Assembly: GCF_036241575.1 (NCBI RefSeq)
Contig: NZ_CP108455.1
Location: forward strand, 4,839,501-4,903,500
Reading direction: 5' to 3'
Length of the DNA: 64,000 bases
DNA from: Streptomyces sp. NBC_01267
GTDB lineage: Bacteria > Actinomycetota > Actinomycetes > Streptomycetales > Streptomycetaceae
Position numbers and translations under genes: made by a program. Positions 17,507 through 25,935 of the stretch are shown in pieces. The notes below the pieces were generated by a model that worked only from the letters and a program-made list of their open reading frames with translations, did not search any database and had not been told where the DNA came from. How positions within the stretch are numbered: the stretch's first letter is position 1; every line of letters starts with the position of its first letter.

Positions 17507-19063
17507 ATGCGTTCGATCCGAATGCGGATTCTGGCGATATGCGTCGTTCTGGCGTGCGCCGGTATCGGCGCTTGGCAATTGCTGCCCGACAGCGGCGGGA
17601 AGAAGACCCCGCTCGTCATCGGGACGACCGACGTGGTCTCCTCGCTCGACCCGGCCGAGGCGTACGACGCCGGTTCCTGGGCGCTCTACAGCACGCTCTA
17701 CCAGTCGCTGATGACCTTCAACGTCGGCTCGTCGACCCCGGTGCCCGACGCGGCCAGCAACTGCAAGTTCACCGATGACGCGCTGCGCACTTTCACCTGC
17801 ACCATGCGTGACGACCTCACCTTCTCCAACGGTCACAAGGTCACCGCCGAGGACGCGGCGTTCTCCTTCAACCGCGTGCTGCACATGAAGGACGGCAACG
17901 GGCCCGCGACGCTGTATCCGCTGCTGAAGAGCGTGGTGGCGTCGGGTGACAAGGTCACCTTCCACCTCAAGTCCCGTGACGCGACCTTCGCTTCGAAGAT
18001 CGCCACCGGCGGTGGCGCGATCGTCGACCACACCGAGTACCCCGAGCACAAGGGGCGCAAGGGCAACTCGGTCGTCGGGTCCGGACCCTACGTACTCAAG
18101 TCCTACAAGGCCGGTGTCAGCGCGACGCTCGAACCGAACCCGAAGTACAAGGGCGCGGTCAAGAAGACCGGCGTGCCGGTCGAGATCCGCTACTTCAAGC
18201 AGCCGGACGAGCTCGCAGCCGCCTGGAAGCACAAGGACATCGACGTCGCGCACCGCGACCTGCCGCCCGGCATGCTGGCCCAGCTCTCGCCCAGCGACCC
18301 GGACGCCCAGGTCACCGAGTCCACCGGCAGCGAGATCCGCAACCTGGTCTTCAACGTGCGCAAGACCGCACCGCTGGCCGACATGAGGGTGCGGCAGGCC
18401 GCCGCGTCGCTCGTCGACCGCGCCCAGCTGGCCGAACAGGTCTACAAGGGCAGCGTGGAGCCGCTGTACTCGGAGATCCCGCAGGGCTTCACCGGCCACA
18501 GCACCGCGTTCTTCGACGCCTACCCGAAGGTCGACGTGTCGGCCGCCAAGCAGTCGCTGCTGGAGGCCGGTGTCCAGACCCCGGTGAGCTTCACCTACGG
18601 GTACTCCAGCACCAGCGTCACCGACGCGGAGGCCCAGCTGCTGAAGAAGCAGCTGGAGACGGGTGGCCTGTTCAAGGTCAAGCTCGTCAGGGAGACCGTC
18701 TGGCAGAAGTTCCAGGACGGCTACAAGAAGGGCAAGTACGACGCGTACGCCGTCGGCTGGATCGCCGACTACCCGGACGCCGACAACTACTCGCAGACGC
18801 TCGTCGGCACCGGCAACACGCTCTACAACGGCTACAGCAGCAAGCAGGTCGACAAGCTCATCGGCCAGACCCAGCAGTTCACCGACCGTGGCCGCACCGC
18901 CGACGACTTCAAGGCGATGCAGGACGCCATCGCCCACGACGTGCCGATGATCCCGCTCTGGCAGCGCAAGGACTACGTGCTGGCCAACAACGACGTGTCC
19001 GGCGGTCAGTACCTGTCGGACGGGAGCGGTGTCTGGCGCGTCTGGGAACTCGGCTGGCTGTAG
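17507..19063 (+). CDS. ABC transporter substrate-binding protein, family 5 (peptide/nickel type)
   Basis: A 518-residue extracytoplasmic solute-binding protein of the oligopeptide/dipeptide family. Typical landmarks are LDPAEAYDAGSWALYSTLYQSL, the FSNGHKVTAEDAAFSFNRV signature, GSGPYVLKSY, and the late YDAYAVGWIADYPDADNY with a terminal MIPLWQRKDYVL. The N-terminus is a signal or membrane anchor (MRSIRMRILAICVVLACAGIGAW) without an obvious lipobox cysteine. No permease or ATPase genes flank it, so it is an orphan that must share a transporter encoded elsewhere. The start at 17507 has GAGGGGAA upstream. A strong terminator follows. Confidence 0.9.
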   Translation: MRSIRMRILAICVVLACAGIGAWQLLPDSGGKKTPLVIGTTDVVSSLDPAEAYDAGSWALYSTLYQSLMTFNVGSSTPVPDAASNCKFTDDALRTFTCTMRDDLTFSNGHKVTAEDAAFSFNRVLHMKDGNGPATLYPLLKSVVASGDKVTFHLKSRDATFASKIATGGGAIVDHTEYPEHKGRKGNSVVGSGPYVLKSYKAGVSATLEPNPKYKGAVKKTGVPVEIRYFKQPDELAAAWKHKDIDVAHRDLPPGMLAQLSPSDPDAQVTESTGSEIRNLVFNVRKTAPLADMRVRQAAASLVDRAQLAEQVYKGSVEPLYSEIPQGFTGHSTAFFDAYPKVDVSAAKQSLLEAGVQTPVSFTYGYSSTSVTDAEAQLLKKQLETGGLFKVKLVRETVWQKFQDGYKKGKYDAYAVGWIADYPDADNYSQTLVGTGNTLYNGYSSKQVDKLIGQTQQFTDRGRTADDFKAMQDAIAHDVPMIPLWQRKDYVLANNDVSGGQYLSDGSGVWRVWELGWL

Positions 19064-19090
19064 GCCCCAGCCGGTAGCCCGCTCACGCGG

Positions 19091-19136
19091 ACAGGCCCCG
19101 GAACTCCCCGTACGACACGGGAGTTCCGGGGCCTGT
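19091..19136 (+). terminator. Perfect 18-bp stem terminator
   Basis: Arm 19091-19108 (ACAGGCCCCGGAACTCCC) pairs with 19119-19136 around a 10-nt loop. It separates the solute-binding protein gene from the convergent TetR gene and can serve both strands. Confidence 0.9.
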
Positions 19137-19159
19137 TGCGTTCGGCCTGTTCCGTTCCG

Positions 19160-19864
19160 TCAGGACCGCTTGCGGGCCGTCGCCGTCTCGGCCATGCCCG
19201 GCAGGAAGTCGGTGAACAGCTCGTGCACCTCGTGGACGAGCGGCCGGAGCGCCCGGAACCTCGCCAGCGAGATGCCCCGGGTGGTGAGCCGCGCTCCCCG
19301 CCCCGCCAGCCGCCGGCTCCGCTCGCGACCGGGGGAGCGGTCGAAGACCCAGTACAGGACGAGTCCCATCTGGGACAGCCACATCAACTCCGGCAGGACG
19401 TCGACGAGTTCCGCGGGCACCTTCGCTCTGGTGCCCGCCAGCACTTCCCGGTGGATCGAGATGGACGCCTCACGGGCGGCCTCCGACTCGGTGGAGAAGG
19501 GGCTGAGCGGGCTCTCCGGGTCGGCGGCGTTCTTGAAGAACTGCGCCGCGAACTCGTGGTACGGCGCGGCGACATCGATCCAGGCCGTCAGCACCCCGGC
19601 CAGCCGGGTCTCCAGATCCGTCTCGTTGTCCAGCACCTGGCGCACCGCTGCCTGGTGTTCGGCGCCGATCCGGTCGTAGAACCCCTGGACCAGGTGTTCC
19701 TTGCTGGAGAAGTAGTAGTACGCGTTGCCGACGGAGACTCCGGCCTCCTGGGCGATGGCCCGCATGGTCGTCTTGTCGTAACCGCGCTCCTGGAAGAGCC
19801 GGAGCGCGGTTTCGAGAATGAGCGTACGGGTCTGTTCGCTCTTGGGGGCCTTTGCAGCAGTCAC
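19160..19864 (-). CDS. TetR family transcriptional regulator
   Basis: A 234-residue TetR repressor. The helix-turn-helix is LILETALRLFQERGYDKTTMRAIAQEAGVSVGNAYYYFSSKEHL (given here as a span, residues about 12-56). The C-terminal ligand domain is all-helical and of unknown specificity. It is the last gene of a three-gene minus-strand operon with a DCC-type thiol oxidoreductase and a small membrane protein. Start GTG 19864 is preferred because homologues begin TAAKAPKSEQTR; GTG 19894 would overlap the upstream gene. Two TTGAAC-type palindromes at the operon promoter are the probable autoregulatory operators. Confidence 0.9.
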   Translation of the reverse strand: MTAAKAPKSEQTRTLILETALRLFQERGYDKTTMRAIAQEAGVSVGNAYYYFSSKEHLVQGFYDRIGAEHQAAVRQVLDNETDLETRLAGVLTAWIDVAAPYHEFAAQFFKNAADPESPLSPFSTESEAAREASISIHREVLAGTRAKVPAELVDVLPELMWLSQMGLVLYWVFDRSPGRERSRRLAGRGARLTTRGISLARFRALRPLVHEVHELFTDFLPGMAETATARKRS

Positions 19865-19875
19865 GGTGGATGAGC

Positions 19876-20268
19876 CTAACCGGGGACCTCGCACCGGTCA
19901 CCGCAGGGCGGTGCGGTGACATTCCGGTACTTGGCCGCGGACAGCATCGCGACCCGGATGAAGGGAGTGCCCGCGGGGGTGGCCAGCCAGTGGGCCTTGG
20001 GCCGGTGTTCGGCCAGCGCCCACAGGCAGACGATCCAGGCGGCGGGCCCCCGGTAGATCTGGCCCTGGTCGCCGATCACGGTGATCTCCTCCAGGGTGGC
20101 CCGGTGGTCGAGCCCGGGGAAGCGCTCCACGGCCTCGGCGGACCCGGCGGGCACCATGTGCAGCGGCACGAGCTGGCGTTGCCCGCGCAGCCAGTGCCGC
20201 AGGTGGACGCAGAGCGGGCACCGGGCGTCGTACAGCACGGTCAGTTTCCTGACGGGGACGGCGGTCAC
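19876..20268 (-). CDS. DCC family (DUF393) thiol-disulfide oxidoreductase-like protein
   Basis: A 130-residue protein with the family signature YDARCPLCVHL (Asp-x-x-Cys-x-x-Cys) at residues about 13-23, a thioredoxin-like redox centre. Two extra cysteines at the C-terminus (PPCGDRCEV) are unusual. The DUF393 family often sits with membrane proteins and its partners are unknown. The start is GTG 20268, 6 bp after the upstream gene's stop, so the operon is tightly coupled with the DUF-type membrane protein and TetR. Confidence 0.82.
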   Translation of the reverse strand: MTAVPVRKLTVLYDARCPLCVHLRHWLRGQRQLVPLHMVPAGSAEAVERFPGLDHRATLEEITVIGDQGQIYRGPAAWIVCLWALAEHRPKAHWLATPAGTPFIRVAMLSAAKYRNVTAPPCGDRCEVPG

Positions 20269-20274
20269 GGCCGT

Positions 20275-20700
20275 TCAGGCCTTCGTGAACGGGCTGACCG
20301 GGTGGGCCGGGTTGACCCACCCCTGCGGTGCCACCGGCGGGGTCTGCTCGCGCTCCTGGATGCCGCGCCGGCGGAACCTGTTGAGCGCGTAGACGTTCCC
20401 GAGGTGCATCACGCCGAGGACGAGCAGCACGACGCCGAGCTTCCTGGACAGCGCCTCGAAGACTCCCCGGGTGTCACCGATGGTGGTGTCGTCCTGGAGG
20501 TACAGCGCCACGAAGCCCAGGTTGACCAGGTAGAAGCCCACCACCAGCAGGTGGTTGACGGCATCCGCGAGCTTCTCGTTCCCGTGCAGCACATCGGCGA
20601 GGAACACCCGGCCGTTCCGGCTGAGGGTCCGCGCCACCCAGACGGTCAGTGCCAGGGCGATGACCAGATAGACGAGGTACGAGACAACGGTGAGGTCCAT
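20275..20700 (-). CDS. Small polytopic membrane protein, first gene of TetR operon
   Basis: A 141-residue protein with three hydrophobic segments (about 5-25, 48-65 and 85-105) and a polar C-terminus ending in PVSPFTKA. I do not recognise a named family. The ATG at 20700 is chosen over 20727 because GGGAAGG lies just upstream of it. It is the promoter-proximal gene of the operon with the DUF393 protein and TetR. Regulation is likely by that TetR through two palindromes at 20714 and 20757. A redox-linked membrane function is possible but unproven. Confidence 0.78.
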   Translation of the reverse strand: MDLTVVSYLVYLVIALALTVWVARTLSRNGRVFLADVLHGNEKLADAVNHLLVVGFYLVNLGFVALYLQDDTTIGDTRGVFEALSRKLGVVLLVLGVMHLGNVYALNRFRRRGIQEREQTPPVAPQGWVNPAHPVSPFTKA

Positions 20701-20713
20701 GACCCACCTTCCC

Positions 20714-20727
20714 TTGAACGCGTTCAA
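20714..20727. promoter_or_regulatory. TetR operator O2, TTGAACGCGTTCAA
   Basis: Perfect 14-bp palindrome just downstream of the predicted transcription start of the TetR operon. Its centre is 43 bp from that of the matching upstream site (about four helical turns). Confidence 0.8.
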
Positions 20728-20741
20728 AAGCTGATGTCATG

Positions 20742-20770
20742 ACTCTAGCGCTCCTTTTGAACACGTTCAA
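20742..20770 (-). promoter_or_regulatory. Sigma-70-type promoter overlapping TetR operator O1
   Basis: On the minus strand, -35 TTGAAC (20770-20765) and -10 TAGAGT (20747-20742) are separated by exactly 17 nt. The -35 lies within TTGAACGTGTTCAA (20757-20770), a second copy of the operator. Binding there would block polymerase. Confidence 0.8.
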
Positions 20771-20794
20771 CGCGCGGGGTCCGTCCACGACGAA

Positions 20795-20840
20795 GTCCGC
20801 CCCCGCGGTCCGGCATCGGAGCCGGACCGCGGGGGCGGAC
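20795..20840 (-). terminator. Perfect 20-bp stem terminator
   Basis: Arm 20795-20814 (GTCCGCCCCCGCGGTCCGGC) pairs perfectly with 20821-20840 around a 6-nt loop. It ends the minus-strand gene at 20870 and insulates the TetR operon promoter 25 bp beyond. Confidence 0.92.
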
Positions 20841-20869
20841 AGAAGTGGGTGGCAGGGAGGGGCGGGGAG

Positions 20870-21379
20870 TTACATGCTGCTCAGCGACCGCGCGTAGTTG
20901 AGCTGCCCCATCACCTGCTGGAACGACTGGGGGCCCCACGCCGGGACCATGGTCGTGTGGTGGCGGCCCCCGCTGGTCACCGAGATCTGGATGAAGCCGG
21001 TCGTCTTCTTCTCCTTCATCAGGAGGAAGAGCAGACCGACCAGACAGAACAGGGCGAAGACGATCGCCAGCACGACCGCGACCGTCGGGATCTTCTCCTC
21101 CGTACGGGACATGTCCGTCGCGTTCCAGACGGCGCCCCGCAGCGGCAGCGTGCCCGCCGGGGTGATGATGCCGTCCGGTACGACGGTGATGTCGCCGAGC
21201 GTCATCAGCGGGGCGCCGCCGCCCGCCGGTACCGGGAGGTTCGGCGGGGCCGGGTAGCCGTACGTGGGAGCCGCGTTCGGGTAGCCGTACCCGGGGCTCG
21301 CGGCGGGGTAGCCGTACCCCGGCACGGGCGGCCCCGAGGGTGGTTCCGGGCCCCACTGGTACGGATTCTGGTCACTCAT
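20870..21379 (-). CDS. Tyr/Pro/Gly-rich membrane protein
   Basis: A 169-residue protein. The first 55 residues are low-complexity with repeated GYGYP and TYGYP motifs. A short conserved-looking strand region follows (LMTLGDITVVPDGIITPAGTLPLRGAVW), then a single transmembrane helix (about residues 100-120) and a basic segment MKEKKTTGF. The C-terminal part (ISVTSGGRHHTTMVP, NYARSL) looks soluble. I do not know its function; such proline/tyrosine-rich tails occur in Streptomyces proteins that gather at membranes or cell poles. A clear GGGGAG ribosome site precedes the ATG. Terminators bracket it, so it is monocistronic. Confidence 0.78.
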   Translation of the reverse strand: MSDQNPYQWGPEPPSGPPVPGYGYPAASPGYGYPNAAPTYGYPAPPNLPVPAGGGAPLMTLGDITVVPDGIITPAGTLPLRGAVWNATDMSRTEEKIPTVAVVLAIVFALFCLVGLLFLLMKEKKTTGFIQISVTSGGRHHTTMVPAWGPQSFQQVMGQLNYARSLSSM

Positions 21380-21428
21380 CCCGCTCCCCGTTCTGTGGCG
21401 TACGTCAGGGAGATCCTGGCACAGCGCG

Positions 21429-21480
21429 ACGCACGAGGGCCCCGCCGCCCGGATACCGGGAGTGCGGGGCCCTCGTGCGT
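21429..21480 (-). terminator. Terminator of the sdh operon
   Basis: Arm 21429-21445 pairs with 21464-21480 (17 bp). The 18-nt loop itself can fold a small CCCGG/CCGGG hairpin. It lies 48 bp after the sdhB stop on the minus strand. Confidence 0.9.
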
Positions 21481-21527
21481 ATGCGGCAGTGCCGGTGCGG
21501 CAGTGCGCATGCGGTGGTGCCGGTGTG

Positions 21528-22295
21528 TCAGAAGCGGCGGGTGATGAGCGCGCGCTTCACTTCCTGGATCGCCTTGGTGACCTCGATACCGCGCGGGCAG
21601 GCGTCCGTGCAGTTGAACGTCGTGCGGCAACGCCACACGCCGTCCTTGTCGTTGAGGATCTCCAGGCGCTGCTCGCCGCCCTCGTCACGCGAGTCGAAGA
21701 TGAAACGGTGCGCGTTGACGATCGCGGCCGGGCCGAAGTACTGGCCGTCGTTCCAGAACACCGGGCAGGACGAGGTGCACGCGGCGCACAGGATGCACTT
21801 CGTCGTGTCGTCGAACCGCGCCCGGTCCTCGGCGGACTGCAGACGCTCGCGCGTCGGCTCGTTGCCGCTGGTGATGAGGAAGGGCATCACATCGCGGTAC
21901 GCCTGGAAGAACGGGTCCATGTCGACCACGAGGTCCTTGAGGACCGTCATGCCCTTGATGGCCTCGACCAGGATCGGCTTCTCGGGGTTGATGTCCTTGA
22001 TCAGCGTCTTGCAGGCGAGCCTGTTCTTGCCGTTGATCCGCATCGCGTCCGAACCGCAGACCCCGTGCGCACAGGAACGGCGGAACGTCAGGGTGCCGTC
22101 CAGCTCCCACTTGATCTTGTGCAGAGCGTCGAGGACACGCTCCTTCGGGTCGATGAGGACCTCGAAGTCCTGCCACTGCGACTCGTCCGAGACCTCCGGG
22201 TTGAACCGGCGGATCCGGAAGGTGGCCGTGATGAACGGGGTGTCGGCGAAGCCGGCCTCGGCGGCGTCCGCCTTGTCCATGGTGGGGGTAGCCAT
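21528..22295 (-). CDS. sdhB: Succinate dehydrogenase iron-sulfur subunit
   Basis: A 255-residue electron-transfer subunit. The [2Fe-2S] ligands are in RRSCAHGVCGSD and RLACKTL; the [4Fe-4S] and [3Fe-4S] ligands are in CILCAACTSSCPVF and CTDACPRGIEVTKAI. It passes electrons from the flavoprotein to menaquinone at the cytoplasmic membrane. It is the last gene of the operon and is coupled to sdhA by a TGATG overlap. A strong terminator follows. Confidence 0.97.
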   Translation of the reverse strand: MATPTMDKADAAEAGFADTPFITATFRIRRFNPEVSDESQWQDFEVLIDPKERVLDALHKIKWELDGTLTFRRSCAHGVCGSDAMRINGKNRLACKTLIKDINPEKPILVEAIKGMTVLKDLVVDMDPFFQAYRDVMPFLITSGNEPTRERLQSAEDRARFDDTTKCILCAACTSSCPVFWNDGQYFGPAAIVNAHRFIFDSRDEGGEQRLEILNDKDGVWRCRTTFNCTDACPRGIEVTKAIQEVKRALITRRF

Positions 22296-24049
22296 CAGTA
22301 CTTACGCTCCATCGGCTGGTAGCGGGTCTGGACGACCGGCTTGTAGTCGAGCCGGATCGACTCGGCGCCGTCGTCGCCCACCTCGCGGTACGCCATGGTG
22401 TGGCGCATGAAGTTGACGTCGTCGCGGTTCGGGAAGTCCTCGCGGTAGTGACCGCCGCGGGACTCCTTGCGCGCCAGGGCGGAGGTCGCCATGACCTCGG
22501 CGAGGTCCAGCAGGTTGCCCAGCTCGATGGCTTCGAGGAGGTCGGTGTTGAACCGTCGGCCCTTGTCCTGGATGGACACGTTCAGGTACCGCTCGCGCAG
22601 CTCGGCGATCTTGTCGACCGCCGTCTTGATCGTCTGCTCGGTGCGGAACACCATCACGTTGGCGTCCATGCACTCCTGGAGCTCCAGGCGCAGCGTGGCC
22701 ACCCGCTCGTCACCCGTGGCGTTGCGCAGCCGCTCGACCTGGGCCTCGACCAGCGACGCCGGGTCCTCGGGAAGCGCGGCGAAGTCGCTCTTCGCGGCGT
22801 ACTCGGCGGCGGCGATGCCCGACCGGCGCCCGAAGACGTTGATGTCGAGCAGCGAGTTGGTGCCCAGCCGGTTGGCGCCGTGCACCGAGACGCAGGCGAC
22901 CTCGCCGGCCGCGTACAGGCCCGGAACGACCGTGGTGTTGTCCGCGAGGACCTCACCCTGGACGTTCGTCGGGATGCCGCCCATGGCGTAGTGCGCGGTG
23001 GGCTGGATCGGGATCGGGTCGGTGTACGGCTCGATGCCCAGGTACGTACGCGCGAACTCCGTGATGTCCGGGAGCTTGGCGTCCAGCTGCTCCGGCGGGA
23101 GGTGCGTCAGGTCCAGATACACGTGGTCGCCCTCGGGTCCGCAGCCGCGGCCCTCCCGGATCTCCGTGTAGATGGAGCGGGACACGACGTCACGGGACGC
23201 GAGGTCCTTCATGACCGGCGCGTACTTCTCCATGAAGCGCTCGCCGTCCTTGTTGCGGAGGATGCCGCCCTCACCACGGGCGCCCTCCGTCAGCAGGATG
23301 CCCATGCGCCAGATGCCCGTCGGGTGGAACTGGAAGAACTCCATGTCCTCCAGGGGCAGACCGCGGCGGTAGCAGGCGGCCTGGCCGTCACCGGTCAGGG
23401 TGTGCGCGTTCGACGTGACCTTGAAGAACTTGCCGGTGCCGCCGGACGCGTAGATCACGGACTTCGCCTGGAAGACGTGGATCTCGCCGGTGGCCAGCTC
23501 GTAGGCGACGACGCCCGCGGAGGTCTTCACCCCGTCGACCTCGACCAGCAGCTGGTCCAGGACGTAGAACTCGTTGAAGAACTCCACACCCTCCTTGACG
23601 CAGTTCTGGTAGAGGGTCTGGAGGATCATGTGGCCGGTGCGGTCCGCGGCGTAGCACGCACGGCGGACCGGGGCCTCACCGTGGCTGCGCGTGTGACCGC
23701 CGAAGCGGCGCTGGTCGATCTCCCCGGCGGGCGTCCGGTTGAACGGCAGGCCCATCTTCTCCAGGTCGAGGACCGCGTCGATGGCCTCCTTCGCCAGGAT
23801 CTCGGCGGCGTCCTGGTCGACCAGGTAGTCGCCGCCCTTGATCGTGTCGAAGGTGTGCCACTCCCAGTTGTCCTCCTCGACGTTGGCCAGGGCGGCGGCC
23901 ATGCCGCCCTGAGCCGCGCCGGTGTGGGAGCGCGTCGGGTACAGCTTCGTCAGCACGGCGGTCCGGCTGCGCTTGGTCGACTCGATGGCCGCGCGCATTC
24001 CGGCGCCGCCGGCGCCGACGATGACGGTGTCGTACTTATGGATCTTCAT
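22295..24049 (-). CDS. sdhA: Succinate dehydrogenase flavoprotein subunit
   Basis: A 584-residue FAD-containing catalytic subunit that oxidises succinate to fumarate. Seen are the dinucleotide fold VIVGAGGAGMRAAIES, the covalent-FAD histidine region SHTGAAQGGMAAAL, the substrate site GGHTRSHGEAPVRRACY and QPTAHYAMGGIPTN, and HGANRLGTNSLLD near the C-terminal half. The ATG at 24049 is chosen because homologues begin MKIHKYDTVIVGAGGAG and a GAGGCG site precedes it. It is the third gene of sdhCDAB, 27 bp after sdhD. Confidence 0.97.
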   Translation of the reverse strand: MKIHKYDTVIVGAGGAGMRAAIESTKRSRTAVLTKLYPTRSHTGAAQGGMAAALANVEEDNWEWHTFDTIKGGDYLVDQDAAEILAKEAIDAVLDLEKMGLPFNRTPAGEIDQRRFGGHTRSHGEAPVRRACYAADRTGHMILQTLYQNCVKEGVEFFNEFYVLDQLLVEVDGVKTSAGVVAYELATGEIHVFQAKSVIYASGGTGKFFKVTSNAHTLTGDGQAACYRRGLPLEDMEFFQFHPTGIWRMGILLTEGARGEGGILRNKDGERFMEKYAPVMKDLASRDVVSRSIYTEIREGRGCGPEGDHVYLDLTHLPPEQLDAKLPDITEFARTYLGIEPYTDPIPIQPTAHYAMGGIPTNVQGEVLADNTTVVPGLYAAGEVACVSVHGANRLGTNSLLDINVFGRRSGIAAAEYAAKSDFAALPEDPASLVEAQVERLRNATGDERVATLRLELQECMDANVMVFRTEQTIKTAVDKIAELRERYLNVSIQDKGRRFNTDLLEAIELGNLLDLAEVMATSALARKESRGGHYREDFPNRDDVNFMRHTMAYREVGDDGAESIRLDYKPVVQTRYQPMERKY

Positions 24050-24075
24050 GATGAAAGCGCCTCGGTCCCGGGCTT

Positions 24076-24552
24076 CTAGGAGATGTTCGGGTCGAAGGTG
24101 AAGATCACCAGCGTGCCCAGCAGGATGGTGAACACCGTGGCGGTGTACAGCAGGCCCTTGAGCCACAGGCGCGTGTTGACACGCTCCGCGTAGTCATTGA
24201 TGACGGTACGGAGGCCATTGGCGCCGTGGAGCATCGCCAGCCAGAGCATCAGCAGGTCCCAGCCCTGCCAGAACGGCGAGGCCCAGCGGCCCGCCACGAA
24301 GGCGAAGCCGATCCTGGCCACACCGCCGTCGAGCACCAGCTGGATCAGCAGGTGGCCGAGGACGAGGACGACCAGCACGATGCCCGAGAGGCGCATGAAG
24401 AGCCAGGCGTACATCTCGAAGTTGCCACGAGTGGACTTCGGCGTCTTCTTGGTCCGTGCGCGCGGGGGCTCGATGAGCGGCGCGGGGTTGTCGACGTCGA
24501 AGAGGGAGACGCCCTCGACGGGGCCGACAGCGGCAGAGGTCTCAGCAGACAT
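24076..24552 (-). CDS. sdhD: Succinate dehydrogenase hydrophobic anchor subunit
   Basis: A 158-residue membrane anchor with three transmembrane segments. The conserved heme/quinone-region pattern is visible in FEMYAWLFMRLSGIVLVVLVLGHLL with its histidine, and in LAMLHGANGLRTVINDY. The first 40 residues are a polar extension. With SdhC it anchors SdhA/B and binds menaquinone. It starts 7 bp after the sdhC stop, in the operon order sdhC-D-A-B. Confidence 0.93.
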   Translation of the reverse strand: MSAETSAAVGPVEGVSLFDVDNPAPLIEPPRARTKKTPKSTRGNFEMYAWLFMRLSGIVLVVLVLGHLLIQLVLDGGVARIGFAFVAGRWASPFWQGWDLLMLWLAMLHGANGLRTVINDYAERVNTRLWLKGLLYTATVFTILLGTLVIFTFDPNIS

Positions 24553-24559
24553 TCAGTCC

Positions 24560-24940
24560 TCAGCTCCCGAACAGTTCGCGTGCGGCGTGGCCGAGTACGG
24601 GGTAGAGCGCCCCGATCATCAGCAAGACCCAGATGCCCACGACGGACCACAGCATCTGCTTCTGGTGGCGCGGGCCCTTGGACCAGAAGTCCACGGCGAT
24701 GATGCGCAGGCCGTTCAGAGCGTGGAAGAGGATCGCTGCGACAAGGCCGTACTCAAGAAGGCCGACGATCGGCGTCTTGTAGGTAGCGATGACCTTGTCG
24801 TAGTCCTCGGGGGAGATACGGACGAGAGCAGTGTCCAGGACGTGTACGAACAGGAAGAAGAAGATGAGGACGCCGGTGACTCGATGAGCCACCCAGGACC
24901 ACATACCTTCCCGGCCGCGGTACAGCGTTCCAGCCGGCAC
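24560..24940 (-). CDS. sdhC: Succinate dehydrogenase cytochrome b556 subunit
   Basis: A 126-residue membrane protein with three helices. The signature AGTLYRGREGMWSWVAHRVTGVLIFFF with SWVAHRVTG and the later ILFHALNGLRII carry the heme-ligand histidines. The start is GTG 24940 with a strong GGAGGG ribosome site; upstream in-frame starts lack one. It is the first gene of the sdh operon. The promoter should lie in 24941-25108, where a 9-bp direct repeat (ATCAAACAG at 25096 and 25108) is present. Confidence 0.93.
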   Translation of the reverse strand: MPAGTLYRGREGMWSWVAHRVTGVLIFFFLFVHVLDTALVRISPEDYDKVIATYKTPIVGLLEYGLVAAILFHALNGLRIIAVDFWSKGPRHQKQMLWSVVGIWVLLMIGALYPVLGHAARELFGS

Positions 24941-25108
24941 GGAAAAACCCTCCGGGAGCGGGGGACGGGGGTCATGCCGCCAGCTTCTCCCGGTGGGAGG
25001 AGCTGTGTCGGTCTGGCCCGGCCGGGTACGGTCCACCGGCCCCGGCCATCGTAGCGACGACTTGTCGGTTCCTTCGCGCCGGGGCCTGCGGTGTGATCAA
25101 ACAGGCAA

Positions 25109-25762
25109 TCAAACAGCCACGGACGGGCTACCGGCATGGCCTGTATCCGCCATAAGACGGGCGATTCGCCCTCGGGCGAGTCGGCGCAGCTCGTCCGCCG
25201 CGACCGCTCTCTCCTCGTCCGGCTCGTGCGAGAGCCGGGTGCGGATCCCGGTGAGTACCTGGTCGAGGTGTTCGGCCGGCCGGATGTCGTCGAGGCAGAT
25301 CACGAAGGCGTGACCGAAGCGGCTCTCGTACGCGGCGTGCGCGGCCCGCAGCGCGGTGCGCGCGGCTCGGGGTGCGCTGTCGTGGAGCAGCGCGGACACC
25401 GGATCCTCCCAGGGGAGGCCGAGTGGGGAGTGCCCCGCGGCCAGAGCCTGCGCGAGGTCGGCGGGGGACAGGTCGTAGCCGGCTTCGTCGGATGCGGCGA
25501 ACAGAGCGGCCAGATCGGGGTAGGGGCGGTGTGCGGCGAGCCGCTGGGCCCACCGGTGGCTGCCGCAGCAGGCGAGCAGCGCGGTTTCGGCGGCGCCCGC
25601 CGGTGCCGAGTTGAACCGGTCGAGACCGGGCAGCCGTTGGTGCTGTGCGGGTATCGCGGTGCGGGCCGGAGTGCGCGTGGTGTGGTGGAGTGTCGGCGGT
25701 CGCGTCGGAGCGCCGGCGTGGGAATCGCTGGACAGCGTGGACTCCTCGAACACGACAGGCAT
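25109..25762 (-). CDS. OHCU decarboxylase family protein
   Basis: About 217 residues. The core matches 2-oxo-4-hydroxy-4-carboxy-5-ureidoimidazoline decarboxylase, the enzyme that completes conversion of urate to S-allantoin: LDRFNSAPAGAAETALLACCGSHRWAQ (as a span), SRFGHAFVICLDD, and the terminal EERAVAADELRRLARGRI. The active-site histidine of this family falls in the GSHRWAQ region. No other ureide genes are nearby, which is unusual for this function. The N-terminal 45 residues are low-complexity and the start is uncertain; ATG 25762 is used, but no clear ribosome site precedes it. Confidence 0.78.
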   Translation of the reverse strand: MPVVFEESTLSSDSHAGAPTRPPTLHHTTRTPARTAIPAQHQRLPGLDRFNSAPAGAAETALLACCGSHRWAQRLAAHRPYPDLAALFAASDEAGYDLSPADLAQALAAGHSPLGLPWEDPVSALLHDSAPRAARTALRAAHAAYESRFGHAFVICLDDIRPAEHLDQVLTGIRTRLSHEPDEERAVAADELRRLARGRIARLMADTGHAGSPSVAV

Positions 25763-25935
25763 GACAGAAAGGTCGGGTGGCGGGTGGTGAGAGAGCCGCA
25801 ACGCTATCGATGCATGGTGTCGAGTGTCCGACGGATGCACGAATTTCACCCGGAAGGGAGAGTTTCAAGGCGCGTGGTGGACGATTTGGTTGGCGTTTCG
25901 CCCTACCTTCGCAGTGAATGGGAGGTTTTTGAGTC

